A stretch of DNA of 64,000 nt, from NCBI RefSeq assembly GCF_012939955.1, contig NZ_SPMY01000019.1, positions 127,782 through 191,781 on the forward strand, read 5' to 3'. Under the pieces are notes generated by a model. The model made no database searches. It had not been told where the DNA came from and saw only the letters and a list, made by a program, of their open reading frames with translations. Position 1 is the stretch's first letter, and the number at the start of each line of letters is the position of its first letter. Both the position numbers and the translations under genes were made by a program. The stretch comes from Candidatus Accumulibacter phosphatis. Its GTDB lineage: Bacteria; Pseudomonadota; Gammaproteobacteria; Burkholderiales; Rhodocyclaceae. Shown one piece after another: positions 11,903-21,462 of this stretch.

Positions 11903-12385
11903 ATGAGTGCCCCCATCTATGAATTGTCCGCCGAGCGCCTGGAAGGCGGCGTCCAGTCACTTGGCGACTACGCAGGCAAGGTTCTGCTGATCGTCAACAC
12001 CGCCAGCAATTGCGGCTTCACGCCTCAATACGAAGGCCTTGAAGATCTCTATATGCGCTATCGCCAACGCGACTTCGAGGTGCTCGGTTTTCCGTGCAAC
12101 CAGTTCGGTGCCCAGGAACCGGGCGAAGCCGACGAAATCGCCAGCTTCTGTCAGAAGAACTACGGCGTCGCCTTCCCGATGTTTGCCAAGATCGAGGTCA
12201 ACGGCGCGCACGCGCACCCGCTCTACCAACATCTGAAAAAGGCCGCTCCCGGCCTCCTCGGCAGCGAGGGCATCAAGTGGAACTTCACCAAATTCCTGGT
12301 CAACCGCCAGGGCGAGGTGATTGAACGCTACGCCTCGGCGACGGCCCCGGAAAGCATCGCCAAGGACATTGAAGCCCTCCTGTGA
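11903..12385 (+). CDS. Glutathione peroxidase family (thiol peroxidase type)
   Basis: The 160-residue protein has the catalytic NTASNCGFTPQY (Cys near residue 37), FPCNQFGAQEPG and the Trp-containing KWNFTKFLV. A Cys replaces selenocysteine, as in bacterial BtuE-type enzymes that reduce hydroperoxides, commonly with thioredoxin. The ATG follows GAGGAGACAGACC. Its last codons overlap the next gene by 4 bp, suggesting co-transcription with it. Confidence 0.94.
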   Translation: MSAPIYELSAERLEGGVQSLGDYAGKVLLIVNTASNCGFTPQYEGLEDLYMRYRQRDFEVLGFPCNQFGAQEPGEADEIASFCQKNYGVAFPMFAKIEVNGAHAHPLYQHLKKAAPGLLGSEGIKWNFTKFLVNRQGEVIERYASATAPESIAKDIEALL

Positions 12386-12981
12386 CGCCCGACTTCAGCG
12401 CCATGTTGCGCTGGCCGAACGTGCCGGCCTGCTATGGTTGGCTATCGCTCGACCAGCGCGGTCGCTGGCGAATGCGCGGTGAAGCGGTCAGCCATCGCGG
12501 CCTCCAGGATTTCCTCAATCGCCAGTACGCGCACGACGAGGACGGCAATTACTTCGTGCAGAACGGCCCGCAACGGGTCTTCGTCGACCTCGACTACACG
12601 CCGTGGGTCTTGCACCTGGCGACGCCGGATTGCTTCGCAACGCAAGTCGGCGAAATGGTCAGCGAACTGCGCGGCGCGGCCATCGACGAGGAAGGCAATC
12701 TGCTGCTCGAAATCCCCGCCGGGATCGCCCTGCTCTGCGACCGCGACCTGCCCACTCTGCTGCCCTGCCTGTATCTGGCGAACGGCGAAGTCGCCGACGA
12801 CGACGCCCTGCTCGCGGCCATCGCCCAGGCAGCTGACTGCGTGAACGCGGACATCAGCCCGCTGACCCTCGTTTGGCACGCGCAGCACCTTCCGGTACGC
12901 ACACTGCGGCGATCGGATATCCCGAAACGCTACGGCTTTATTGCCTCACCGCAAGAAGCGCCGCCGGGAGTTCTTCCTTGA
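12382..12981 (+). CDS. Conserved betaproteobacterial protein of unknown function
   Basis: The 199-residue soluble protein opens with WPNVPACYGWLSLD and contains NGPQRVFVDLDYTPWVL and RRSDIPKRYGF. I recall similar proteins beside DUF455 ferritin-like genes in Rhodocyclales, sometimes labelled DUF2946, but could not verify the label. It starts within the end of the peroxidase gene (GTGACG overlap) and ends inside the TTG start of the DUF455 gene, so translational coupling of the three is likely. No catalytic motif is apparent. Confidence 0.75.
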   Translation: MTPDFSAMLRWPNVPACYGWLSLDQRGRWRMRGEAVSHRGLQDFLNRQYAHDEDGNYFVQNGPQRVFVDLDYTPWVLHLATPDCFATQVGEMVSELRGAAIDEEGNLLLEIPAGIALLCDRDLPTLLPCLYLANGEVADDDALLAAIAQAADCVNADISPLTLVWHAQHLPVRTLRRSDIPKRYGFIASPQEAPPGVLP

Positions 12982-13787
12982 CGCTACGGCAACTCGCTCT
13001 CGACGCCTTGCTGCTGAAAACCGCCGACGAAAAGTGCCTTGCGGTCGAACGTATCGCGCTGACCGCAGCCGCCGCGCTGGTCAGCGATGCCCAGATCGTC
13101 AGCGCGCCCGATAGCTGCCGCCTGGCCACGGAAACGCTCCCCGGCCGTAGTGCCCGGCCAGCGCTGGTACCACCAGCACAGCTCGCCAAGCGGCCGGTCA
13201 CCAGCGTCGAGGGGCGCGCCGCGCTGATCCATTCGCTGGCTCATATCGAGCTCAACGCCGTCAATCTGGCGCTCGACATCGTCTGGCGCTTCGCCGCCAT
13301 GCCAGCCGATTTCTATCGTGACTGGATCGGCGTCGCCGGCGAAGAAGCGCGCCACTTCGGCTTGCTGCGCGAACATCTCGAAACGATGGGCTACGCTTAC
13401 GGCGACTTTCCCGCCCACGACGGCCTCTGGGCAATGGCCGAAAGAACCAGCGACGACCTCCTGGCACGCCTGGCGCTGGTGCCGCGGACGCTCGAAGCGC
13501 GTGGCCTCGACGCGGCGCCGCCGATTCGTGACAAGCTGCAAGGCGTTGGCGACCAGCGCGGAGCAGCGATCCTGGCGACCATCCTCGCCGACGAGATCGG
13601 CCACGTCGCCATCGGCAACCGCTGGTACCGCTGGCTCTGTGCGCAGCGCGGCCTGGATCCAGTGAGCAGCTACGCAGAGCTTGCGCATCGCTATCGCGCG
13701 CCCCGCCTGCGCGGTCCTTTCAACCTTGAAGCGCGCCGCGCAGCGGGCTTTGACGAAAGGGAGCTGGCAGCCTTGCAGGCGCCATGA
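12978..13787 (+). CDS. DUF455 ferritin-like protein
   Basis: About 269 residues from a TTG start that overlaps the previous stop (TTGA). Ferritin-like four-helix metal ligands are visible: IHSLAHIELNAVNLALD, GEEARHFGLLREHL and ADEIGHVAIGNRW (Glu and His pairs of a di-iron site). DUF455 proteins resemble MiaE-type di-iron oxygenases, but their substrate is unknown. Upstream in-frame ATG codons would extend it into the preceding gene, so the TTG is preferred. Confidence 0.85.
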   Translation: MTLRQLALDALLLKTADEKCLAVERIALTAAAALVSDAQIVSAPDSCRLATETLPGRSARPALVPPAQLAKRPVTSVEGRAALIHSLAHIELNAVNLALDIVWRFAAMPADFYRDWIGVAGEEARHFGLLREHLETMGYAYGDFPAHDGLWAMAERTSDDLLARLALVPRTLEARGLDAAPPIRDKLQGVGDQRGAAILATILADEIGHVAIGNRWYRWLCAQRGLDPVSSYAELAHRYRAPRLRGPFNLEARRAAGFDERELAALQAP

Positions 13788-13809
13788 AGCGGCACCAGAA
13801 GTGGGGACG

Positions 13810-15006
13810 GTGACGACCCTACCGCCCTCTTTCGGCCTGGCCGTGCTGCTGACGATGCTGGTCGCCCTGGGCCCCTTGTCCACCGACCTTTACCTGCCGG
13901 CACTGCCCACCCTGGCGCGGGCGTTCGGCAGCGATGCGGCCGGCGTGCAACTGACGCTGTCCGTCTTCCTGGTCGGTTTTGCCTTTGGTCAGCTTTTCTA
14001 CGGGCCGCTTTCCGATCGCTTTGGCCGCCGGCCGCTGCTCCTCGGCGGACTGGCCGTCTATGGCCTGGCAACAATCGCCTGCATCGTGGCGCAGAGCATC
14101 GAGATGCTGATTGCCGCACGCTTCGTGCAGGCCCTCGGCGCCTGTGCCGGCCCGGTCCTCGGCCGTGCCGTCGTTCGTGACGTCTGGGGCGCGACCGAGT
14201 CGGCGCGCATCATTGCCTACATGGGCGGCGCGATGGCCATTGCACCACTGCTCGGACCAACGCTGGGCGGCTTTCTCACCGTACTTTTCGGTTGGCAATC
14301 GAATTTCGTCATCCTGCTGCTTATTTGCCTTGCCCAGATCATCGCCGTCGCCTGCCTGCTCAGAGAAAGCAATGTCCACCGACACCCGGGAGCAACGCAG
14401 CCACACCAGCTCATCGCCAACTTCCGCCTGTTGCTCGCCAACCGCAGCTATCTCGGCTACGTGCTGACTTTTTCCTTTTCCTACAGCGCGCTTTTCGCCT
14501 TCATCTCGGCTTCATCCTTCGTGCTCAGCGAAAGGCACGGGCTGACGCCCGAGGTATTCGGCATGAGCTTCGGTCTGGTCGTCGCTGGCTATGTCCTCGG
14601 CTCGCTTGCTTCCGGGAAACTTGTCCGGCGTTTCGGTGGCGACACCCTGCTCGCTTTCGGCGCCTGGCTCGGCGCTGTCGCCGGCTTGTGCATGGCGGCG
14701 CTGGAGTTCTCGGGAGCAAGCAGCATTGCCGCCATTCTCGGGCCGATGTTCTTCTGTACCGTGGCCACCGGCCTGGTCATGCCGAACGCCATTGCCAAGG
14801 CACTGGCGCCGTATCCGACAATGGTCGGGTCGGCTTCGGCACTGATGGGTTTCGTGCAGATGAGCCTCGCCGCAGTGGTCGGCGTCGCCGTCGGGCACGC
14901 ACTGCCGGGTGGCGGCGGCGGCGCGCTCGCAGTGGGCGTGGCAATCTGCACGGCACTCGCGCCGCTGTCCTACATGACGCTGATCCGGCCCGGCCGCGAC
15001 GCTTGA
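13810..15006 (+). CDS. Bcr/CflA-family MFS drug exporter
   Basis: About 398 residues with twelve predicted helices. Family signatures include TDLYLPALPTLARAF after helix 1, the loop motif PLSDRFGRRPLLL and the antiporter-type GPTLGGFLTVLFGW. Bcr/CflA proteins export chloramphenicol, bicyclomycin or sulfonamide-like compounds by proton exchange. The GTG at 13810 preceded by GGGGAC is chosen; a GTG at 13801 is also possible. It follows the DUF455 gene by 22 bp. Confidence 0.88.
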   Translation: MTTLPPSFGLAVLLTMLVALGPLSTDLYLPALPTLARAFGSDAAGVQLTLSVFLVGFAFGQLFYGPLSDRFGRRPLLLGGLAVYGLATIACIVAQSIEMLIAARFVQALGACAGPVLGRAVVRDVWGATESARIIAYMGGAMAIAPLLGPTLGGFLTVLFGWQSNFVILLLICLAQIIAVACLLRESNVHRHPGATQPHQLIANFRLLLANRSYLGYVLTFSFSYSALFAFISASSFVLSERHGLTPEVFGMSFGLVVAGYVLGSLASGKLVRRFGGDTLLAFGAWLGAVAGLCMAALEFSGASSIAAILGPMFFCTVATGLVMPNAIAKALAPYPTMVGSASALMGFVQMSLAAVVGVAVGHALPGGGGGALAVGVAICTALAPLSYMTLIRPGRDA

Positions 15007-15097
15007 ACAGGGCTGTAGCGCTGCCCGAACGCCAGGGCTGATTTCGGAATAAGATAGTTGCCTTCCGCAACCCTTCGTCGACTTTGGGGCCACCCGC

Positions 15098-16099
15098 TTG
15101 CTAGCCAGAGAAACCACGCCCAGCGCGATTGTCAAATACCTCGATCAATACGTCATCGGCCAGGAAGACGCCAAGAAGGTCCTCGCCGTGGCCGTTTACT
15201 CGCACTATCGGAAGATTGCCACTTTCGCACAGGACAAGGGCGCGATCGCCAAAAGCAATGTGCTGCTCATCGGACCTTCGGGAACCGGCAAGACCTTGCT
15301 CTGCGATACCCTGTCAAGGATGTTGAAGGTTCCCTTCGTCACCGCCGACGCAACTTCTCTGGCCCAGACCAAATACGTCAATGAAGAAATCGAGGCGATC
15401 CTGCAGCGCCTGCTCGACAAGGCCGACGGCAGTATCCAGAACGCCCAGCACGGCATCATCTTCATCGACGAAATCGACAAGCTGAAGGCGACCAACACGC
15501 AGTCGGGAGCGATCTCCGGCGAGAGCGTGCAACACGCGCTGCTGAAAATAATGGAAGGTTCTCCGGTCAAGCTCAAGGACAACCAGTACGTCGACACCAG
15601 CAACGTCCTGTTCATCTGTGGTGGCGCCTTTGTCGGCATCGAGAACATCATGGCCAAGACGCATGGTTTCGGATTCATCGCCACGTCGACCGACGACAAC
15701 CAGAATATCCTCGATCGGCTGAACAAGCGGGTGAAGCCTACCGACCTCTTCGAATTCGGTCTGATCCCGGAGTTCACCGGCCGTCTGCCGGTGATCGCCA
15801 ACCTGCATGAGCTGAGCAAGGCGATGCTGGTACGCATCATGAGCGTACCGAAGAACTCGATCTACCGGCAGTACATCGAGATCTTTCGCGGCGAAGGCGT
15901 CGACCTGCGCATCGGCCCGAAAGTCTTCGAACAGATCGCCGAAATCGCCATCGAGTACAAGACCGGCGCGCGCAGCCTGCGCGGAATTTTCGAGGAGCTG
16001 ATCACGCCGATTCTCTACCTCGTCCCCGACCACCCGGAAATCGCCAGGGTTGAAATCGCCTCCCTGTTCGAGGACCCTCGCCTTGTCGGCAGGAAGTGA
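15098..16099 (+). CDS. ClpX-like AAA+ ATPase lacking the zinc-binding domain
   Basis: The 333-residue protein (TTG start) aligns with ClpX from its AAA+ domain onward: QYVIGQEDAKK, Walker A GPSGTGKTLL, Walker B IIFIDEIDKL, ICGGAFVGIE, sensor/arginine region FGLIPEFTGRLPV and C-terminal TGARSLRGI. Relative to ClpX it lacks the N-terminal zinc-binding domain. The pore loop GYVG reads KYVN, the RKH loop between GSPVKL and VDTSN is shortened, and the ClpP-docking IGF loop is altered (THGFGF). It is therefore a paralogue that may unfold other substrates or work without ClpP. No clpP is adjacent. Confidence is high in the fold, low in the partner. Confidence 0.85.
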   Translation: MLARETTPSAIVKYLDQYVIGQEDAKKVLAVAVYSHYRKIATFAQDKGAIAKSNVLLIGPSGTGKTLLCDTLSRMLKVPFVTADATSLAQTKYVNEEIEAILQRLLDKADGSIQNAQHGIIFIDEIDKLKATNTQSGAISGESVQHALLKIMEGSPVKLKDNQYVDTSNVLFICGGAFVGIENIMAKTHGFGFIATSTDDNQNILDRLNKRVKPTDLFEFGLIPEFTGRLPVIANLHELSKAMLVRIMSVPKNSIYRQYIEIFRGEGVDLRIGPKVFEQIAEIAIEYKTGARSLRGIFEELITPILYLVPDHPEIARVEIASLFEDPRLVGRK

Positions 16100-16106
16100 G
16101 CGCGCA

Positions 16107-16994
16107 ATGGTGGTCTCGTCGCTGCCGCCTGCCGAACGCAGCACCAGCCGGGGGCAAGGCCGCGGCGGCGCCCGCGCCGCTTTGCGGATGGCTTTCCTTG
16201 CGCTTGCCGCCTTTTTGATTTTCCTGGCAGGAATCAGCATGTTCCAGGACCAGCTCCTGTACTTCCCCGAGCGGGCCAGCGTTGCCGAAATGGAGGGGGC
16301 GTCCGCTGGCCTGTCGCCCTGGCCGACGGCGTCCGACTTCCGCGGCCTGCTCGCCGAGCCCGATGGCGCAGTGCGCGCCACGGCGATCATTTTCCACGGC
16401 AACGCCGGCCATGCCGGCCACCGTCAGTTCTACGTCGGCGTGCTGACGCGGCTCGGCCTGCGGGTCATTCTCGCCGAGTATCCGGCGTACGGCCCGCGCC
16501 CCGGCGAACTCGGCGAGAAGAGCCTGGTCGCCGACGCCGAACAGACGATTGCGCTGGCGCGGCGCCACTACGACGGACCGCTGCTGATCATCGGAGAATC
16601 GCTGGGCGCCGGCGTGGCAGCGGCCGCCAGCGATGCGCAGCGCGAACTGATTGCCGGCCTGCTGCTGATCACCCCGTGGGACCGCCTCGAACAGGTCGCC
16701 GCCCACCACTACCCGCTACTGCCCGTGCAGTGGCTGCTGCGCGACCGCTATGACAGCGTCGCCCACCTGGCGACTTTCGGGCGCCCGGTCATGGTCGCCA
16801 TCGCCGCCCGCGACAGCATCGTCCCTCCCCAGTTCGGGCAGGCACTCTATGCTGCCCTCAGCGAACCGAAGAGACTGGCAGTCATCGAGGGCGCCGAGCA
16901 CAACGACTGGTTCACTCGCCTCGACGACCCCTGGTGGCAAGAGGCAGTGGACTTCCTGTTGTCCAGAGACGCCCAGCCGACAAGCACTCGCTAA
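16107..16994 (+). CDS. Membrane-anchored alpha/beta hydrolase (BEM46-like)
   Basis: About 295 residues from the ATG at 16107. One N-terminal membrane helix (MAFLALAAFLIFLAGISMF) is followed by an alpha/beta hydrolase with the oxyanion region FHGNAGH, the nucleophile elbow IGESLGAG (Ser), an acid in AARDSIVP and His in EGAEHNDWF. It resembles BEM46/ABHD13-like hydrolases of unknown substrate. The gene lies 7 bp after the ClpX-like gene, suggesting co-transcription. An alternative start at 16188 would begin at the helix. Confidence 0.82.
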   Translation: MVVSSLPPAERSTSRGQGRGGARAALRMAFLALAAFLIFLAGISMFQDQLLYFPERASVAEMEGASAGLSPWPTASDFRGLLAEPDGAVRATAIIFHGNAGHAGHRQFYVGVLTRLGLRVILAEYPAYGPRPGELGEKSLVADAEQTIALARRHYDGPLLIIGESLGAGVAAAASDAQRELIAGLLLITPWDRLEQVAAHHYPLLPVQWLLRDRYDSVAHLATFGRPVMVAIAARDSIVPPQFGQALYAALSEPKRLAVIEGAEHNDWFTRLDDPWWQEAVDFLLSRDAQPTSTR

Positions 16995-17041
16995 GACCCC
17001 TGCCCAGAAACAGTCGCCGCGCGAGTCAAGCAACTCAACCC

Positions 17042-17068
17042 AATCTGCGTAATCTGCGTAATCTGCGG
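17042..17068 (+). repeat. Nine-base tandem repeat AATCTGCGT x3
   Basis: Three consecutive copies of AATCTGCG(T/G) lie between the hydrolase and the slipin gene. The motif resembles short intergenic tandem repeats common in proteobacteria; nothing suggests a gene. Confidence 0.8.
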
Positions 17069-17070
17069 AC

Positions 17071-17880
17071 TCAACAAGACGGGCCCTCCCTGACCGCTTG
17101 CGCCGCGCCACCCGCCACTGGCCCCGTCTTCGCTGTCAAGGCATTGATCAGATCGAGCGGCAAGGGCAGCACGACGGTGGTCGCGCGGTCGCCGGCGACC
17201 TGGGTCATCGTCTGCAGATAGCGCAATTGCATCGCCTCCGGGCGCTGCGCGAGCGTCGTCGCCGCCTCGAGCAGCGCTGCCGCCGCCTGTTTTTCCCCTT
17301 CGGCGTGAATCACCTTGGCGCGCCTTTCGCGCTCGGCCTCGGCCTGACGGGCGATGGCCCGGATCATCGATTCGTTGAGGTCAATATGCTTGATCTCGAC
17401 GTTGGTGACCTTGACGCCCCAGGCGTCGGTCTGCGCGTCGAGGATTTTCTGCACGTCGATATTCAGCCGCTCGCGCTCCGCCAGCATCTCGTCGAGTTCG
17501 TGTTTGCCGAGAACGACGCGCAAGGTCGTCTGCGCGAGTTGCGAAGTCGCCATCAGGAACTGCTCGACCTGGATGATCGCCTTTTGCGGGTCGACGACGC
17601 GGAAGAAAACGACGGCGTTGACCTTGACCGAAACGTTGTCACGCGAGATCACATCCTGCGGCTCGACGTCCATGGTCACTACCCGCAGATCGACGCGCAC
17701 CATCTGCTGAATGCCGGGAATGACGATCACCAGTCCCGGCCCCTTGACTTTCCAGAAACGGCCGAGCTGAAAAACCACGCCGCGCTCGTACTCGCGCAGG
17801 ATGCGTAGCGAGGCGAACAGCAAAATCAGCAGCATCGGTACCAGGACGCTACCCAGGCCCAGATTGAGATCGAAGATCAT
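17071..17880 (-). CDS. Slipin / stomatin-like SPFH protein
   Basis: The 269-residue protein has one N-terminal membrane helix (about 9-25) and an SPFH/PHB domain ([44 protein letters not shown]). A charged helix ([21 protein letters not shown]) comes before a short C-terminus. Slipins form membrane-bound oligomers and pair with NfeD proteins. The start ATG overlaps the nfeD stop (ATGA at 17877-17880), typical of a coupled nfeD-slipin operon. Confidence 0.95.
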   Translation of the reverse strand: MIFDLNLGLGSVLVPMLLILLFASLRILREYERGVVFQLGRFWKVKGPGLVIVIPGIQQMVRVDLRVVTMDVEPQDVISRDNVSVKVNAVVFFRVVDPQKAIIQVEQFLMATSQLAQTTLRVVLGKHELDEMLAERERLNIDVQKILDAQTDAWGVKVTNVEIKHIDLNESMIRAIARQAEAERERRAKVIHAEGEKQAAAALLEAATTLAQRPEAMQLRYLQTMTQVAGDRATTVVLPLPLDLINALTAKTGPVAGGAAQAVREGPSC

Positions 17881-19403
17881 GGCGTTGCTCCTTTCGATGA
17901 GGAAGAATCGTCGCTGGCCTGCACCTCGAGGATCAGACCGTCCATGCCACTGACCCGCACGCGCTGGCCTGCTGCCAGCGGGCCGCTGGCGCGCACGCGC
18001 CAACGTTCGCCGTGGACCTGTACCCAGACCTCGTCGCCGTCCACCAACTCGATTTCGCCATTGCTACCGATCATCGCCTCGCGGCCACTGACCACCAGCG
18101 CGCGGCGCGCGCGCAGCGCCATGCCGCCACCAAGCAAGACCAGTGCCGCGGAACTGGCGGCCAGGCCAAAGAGCAGCGGCAGCGGCACGCCCATGCCCGG
18201 CACATCGGCATCGAAGAGCAGCAGACCACCGGCGATGAAGGCTGCGATGCCGCCGACCCCGAGCACGCCAAAGGTCGGCGTCAACAATTCGGCGGCCATC
18301 AAGCCGATACCCAGCACGATCAGTGCCAGGCCGGCGTAGTTGACCGGCAGCATCTGCAGCGCAAACATCGCCAGCAGCAGGCAGATCGCACCGACCGTAC
18401 CGGGGACGCCGAAACCGGGCGACGAGAACTCGAAAATCAGGCCGTAGATGCCGATCATCATCAGGATCAGCGCGAAACTCGGGTTGGCGATCACCGACAG
18501 CAGGCGGTGGCGGGCATCCGGCAGCAGTTCCAGCGTCGCCATATCGCGCGTGGTCAGCGTCAGCTTGCCGCTCTGCATCTGCACGCTACGCCCGTCGATC
18601 TGTTTCAGCAGGTCGGGCACGTCGGCGGCAACGACATCGATAACCTTCTCGCGCAAAGCTTCGGAAGCCGTCAGCGTTACCGCCTCGCGCACCGCACGCT
18701 CGGCCCACGCGGCGTTGCGACCGTGCTGCTGCGCCAGCCCGCGGATGAACGCCGCGGCGTCGTTGATTTGCTTGGTTTTCATCGTATCAGCCGATAACGG
18801 CGCCGACGCTGGAGCCGGCTCGGAAGCTGTGGCGGGTTTAGCGGCGGGCTCGGCAGCCGGATCGGACGCCGCGCCCGCCGGCGACGGCGGGGGCGACTCC
18901 GGACGGCTCGGCGCCGCACCCGGCAGCCCGATCGATACCGGCGTCGCAGCGCCCAGCGTCGTCGCCGGCGACATCGCCGCCAGGTGACTGGCATAGAGGA
19001 TGTAGGTGCCGGCACTCGCCGCGCGTGCGCCCTGTGGGCTGACGTAGGAAACCACCGGCACCGGCGAGGCGAGAATGGCCTGGACGATCTGGCGCATCGC
19101 GCTATCCAGTCCGCCCGGCGTATCGATCCGCAAAACGACCAGCGGCGCCCGCTCGTCTTGCGCACGCCGCAGGCTGCGCACAACATAGTCGGCGCTGGCC
19201 GGACCGATTGCGTCCTGCACGGTGAGCACGATTACAGGCGCACTCGCTGGCACACTCGTCGCGGCGCGAAGCGCACCCGGCACGCCCCACATTGCCAAGA
19301 GCAGCGCCAGCAAAGCGAGCAAGCAGCGAGCCAAACGCGGCGGCTGCCCGTACTTGCCAGCAATGGACCGCCACCTTTCTGGACCACTGAACAGCGCGTT
19401 CAT
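17877..19403 (-). CDS. NfeD-family membrane serine protease (long form)
   Basis: About 508 residues from the ATG at 19403, which follows GGGGGAACAG. After a signal/anchor, a ClpP-class protease domain shows [13 protein letters not shown] and the nucleophile region [14 protein letters not shown] linker rich in Pro and Ala (about 165-210) follows, then four to five membrane helices and a C-terminal OB-fold NfeD domain ([13 protein letters not shown]). Long NfeD proteins cleave stomatin partners and are thought to control membrane quality. It is encoded directly upstream of its slipin partner. Confidence 0.93.
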   Translation of the reverse strand: MNALFSGPERWRSIAGKYGQPPRLARCLLALLALLLAMWGVPGALRAATSVPASAPVIVLTVQDAIGPASADYVVRSLRRAQDERAPLVVLRIDTPGGLDSAMRQIVQAILASPVPVVSYVSPQGARAASAGTYILYASHLAAMSPATTLGAATPVSIGLPGAAPSRPESPPPSPAGAASDPAAEPAAKPATASEPAPASAPLSADTMKTKQINDAAAFIRGLAQQHGRNAAWAERAVREAVTLTASEALREKVIDVVAADVPDLLKQIDGRSVQMQSGKLTLTTRDMATLELLPDARHRLLSVIANPSFALILMMIGIYGLIFEFSSPGFGVPGTVGAICLLLAMFALQMLPVNYAGLALIVLGIGLMAAELLTPTFGVLGVGGIAAFIAGGLLLFDADVPGMGVPLPLLFGLAASSAALVLLGGGMALRARRALVVSGREAMIGSNGEIELVDGDEVWVQVHGERWRVRASGPLAAGQRVRVSGMDGLILEVQASDDSSSSKGATP

Positions 19404-19598
19404 CTGTTCCCCCTTCAATTGGAAATAGCGGAGTCGAACACACCTCAAAATAGCCCAGGCAGGTCATCTGCGCTTTCTTTTTTCCACCGACGCGAACATC
19501 GCCAAACTTGCGCTACCATCGCAAAAGCCAAGCGACCTGGCGCTGCCCGGCCTCGCGTGGCGGCGACGATTCTCTTAGTGATAGAGGAGGATGCGGCA

Positions 19599-20639
19599 AT
19601 GATTCTCGAACAAATCGCCACTGGCGGCTGCCAGTCCTATCTGATCGGCTGCGAGGACACCAGCACGGCAGCGCTGATCGATCCGGAAATCAGCCAGATC
19701 GACCATTACCTTGCGCTCGCCGCGCGTGATGGCTTGCGCATCCGTTACCTGATCGACACCCATACCCACGCCGACCATTTCTCGGCAACCCGGCAGCTGG
19801 CACGGAAGTTGGCCGTGCCGGTCGTGATGTACCGAACGAGCGCCGCGCCCTTCGTGGACATGCGCATCGGCGATGGTGAGATGCTGATGCTCGGGCGGCT
19901 GCGCTTGCAGGTGATGCACACGCCCGGCCACACCAGCGACTCGATGTGTCTGCAGATCGAGGGCAGCGTGTTCACCGGCGACACCCTGCTGATCGGTGGA
20001 ACCGGCCGCACCGACCTGCCGAGTGGCAATCCGGAGGCTCTCTACGACAGCCTCTTTCAGCGCCTTCTGAAACTCGACCCCAGCCTTAGAGTCTTCCCGG
20101 CGCACGACTACAAGGGCCGGCAAAGCTCGACCATCGGCGAGGAGATCGCCAGCAACCCGCGCCTGCAGAAGCGCGACCGCGCCGCTTTCGTCGACATGAT
20201 GCGCGAGCTCAACCTGTCGATGCCGACGCATGTCACCGAGGCACTGCGTACCAATATGAGCGGTGGGAAGTCGGTCGCGCAGTTGCTCGCCGAGGCCGCA
20301 GCCAGAGTACCGTTCATCTCGCTCGCCGAGCTCAAGGCGCGCGTCGAAGCCGGTGACCAGGACTTGATCGTCCTCGATGTGCGTGAGCGCGACGCTTACG
20401 AAAGCGGCCATGTTCCCGGCGCGCGCCTGCTGCCACGCGGTCAGATCGAGTTGCGCGTCAACCAGGAGCTGCCAGACCCGACGCGGCGCATTCTCACCTG
20501 CTGCGAGCTGGGGCAGGTATCGACCCTGGCCGCAGCCACCCTGCGCGAGATGGGCTTTCCGCACGTGGTAGCCCTCGACGGCGGTATGAAGGCCTGGCGA
20601 GCGGCGGCGTATCCGTTGAACTCGGGACAAGAACCCTAG
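19599..20639 (+). CDS. Persulfide dioxygenase-like MBL protein fused to a rhodanese domain
   Basis: About 346 residues; the ATG at 19599 follows GAGGAGG. The N-terminal metallo-beta-lactamase domain has THTHADH (residues 54-60), TPGHTSDSM and FPAHDYKG, as in ETHE1-type glutathione-persulfide dioxygenases. The C-terminal rhodanese domain (about 240-340) has VLDVRERDAYESGHVPGA and an active loop ILTCCELGQVS. That loop contains a Cys pair instead of the usual CRSG-type loop. It probably oxidises sulfane sulfur. A 1-Cys peroxiredoxin follows. Confidence 0.87.
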   Translation: MILEQIATGGCQSYLIGCEDTSTAALIDPEISQIDHYLALAARDGLRIRYLIDTHTHADHFSATRQLARKLAVPVVMYRTSAAPFVDMRIGDGEMLMLGRLRLQVMHTPGHTSDSMCLQIEGSVFTGDTLLIGGTGRTDLPSGNPEALYDSLFQRLLKLDPSLRVFPAHDYKGRQSSTIGEEIASNPRLQKRDRAAFVDMMRELNLSMPTHVTEALRTNMSGGKSVAQLLAEAAARVPFISLAELKARVEAGDQDLIVLDVRERDAYESGHVPGARLLPRGQIELRVNQELPDPTRRILTCCELGQVSTLAAATLREMGFPHVVALDGGMKAWRAAAYPLNSGQEP

Positions 20640-20729
20640 GTCAACTGGCGTACGTAATTCAGCAATGCGTCCAGTGACGGCTTCTGCCGTTTTCCCCTTT
20701 CCCCACGCACCATATATAAGGAGCAAACG

Positions 20730-21389
20730 ATGGGACTGCACATCGGCGACGAAGCGCCGGACTTCACTGCCCAGACCACCGAAGGCACGATTCATTTTCA
20801 CGAATGGATCGGCGATAGCTGGGCCATCCTCTTTTCCCACCCCAAGGACTTCACGCCGGTCTGTACCACCGAGCTGGGCTACCTCGCCCGCCTCAAGCCG
20901 GATTTCGACAACCGTAACACCAAGGTCATCGGGCTGTCGATCGACAGCGTGGACGACCACCTGCGCTGGGCCGGCGACATCGAAGAAACGCAGGGCACGG
21001 CACTGAACTATCCGCTGATCGGCGATACCGATCTGGTCGTCGCCAAGCTCTACGACATGATCCACCCTAACGCCAGCGGCAAGGCGGCCGAGCGCACAGC
21101 GGTCGATAACGCAACCGTACGCTCGGTGTTCCTGATCGGCCCGGACAAGAAAATAAAACTGACGATGACCTATCCGATGAGCGCCGGACGCAATTTTTCC
21201 GAGGTCCTGCGCGCGCTCGATGCGATCCAGCTCAACGCCAGGCACGCGGTGGCCACGCCGGTGAACTGGCGACCGGGTGATGACGTGATCATCCCGACCT
21301 CGGTTTCGGACGAAGCCGCCAAGGCCAAGTATCCAAACGGCTGGAAAACGCTCAAACCCTACCTGCGCGTCATCACCCAGCCCGAGTAG
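20730..21389 (+). CDS. 1-Cys peroxiredoxin (Prx6 type)
   Basis: The 219-residue protein has the peroxidatic motif HPKDFTPVCTTELG (Cys 45) and the long C-terminal Prx6 extension (VVATPVNWRPGDDVIIPTSV-like segment), with no resolving Cys in the usual place. It reduces peroxides with thiol donors. The ATG follows AAGGAGCAAACG. It may respond to the same sulfur or oxidative stress as the preceding dioxygenase gene. Confidence 0.94.
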   Translation: MGLHIGDEAPDFTAQTTEGTIHFHEWIGDSWAILFSHPKDFTPVCTTELGYLARLKPDFDNRNTKVIGLSIDSVDDHLRWAGDIEETQGTALNYPLIGDTDLVVAKLYDMIHPNASGKAAERTAVDNATVRSVFLIGPDKKIKLTMTYPMSAGRNFSEVLRALDAIQLNARHAVATPVNWRPGDDVIIPTSVSDEAAKAKYPNGWKTLKPYLRVITQPE

Positions 21390-21462
21390 TCAGTCGCTTG
21401 CACGGCGGCGGCCGGGAAGGCATCAAGCACGCCCGCGCCGCCAGCCAGCACCAGCAAAGCCT

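Noticed and set aside
19575-21245. 556-codon minus-strand frame across the dioxygenase and peroxiredoxin genes
   Set aside because: Crosses two well-supported genes on the other strand and has no domains.
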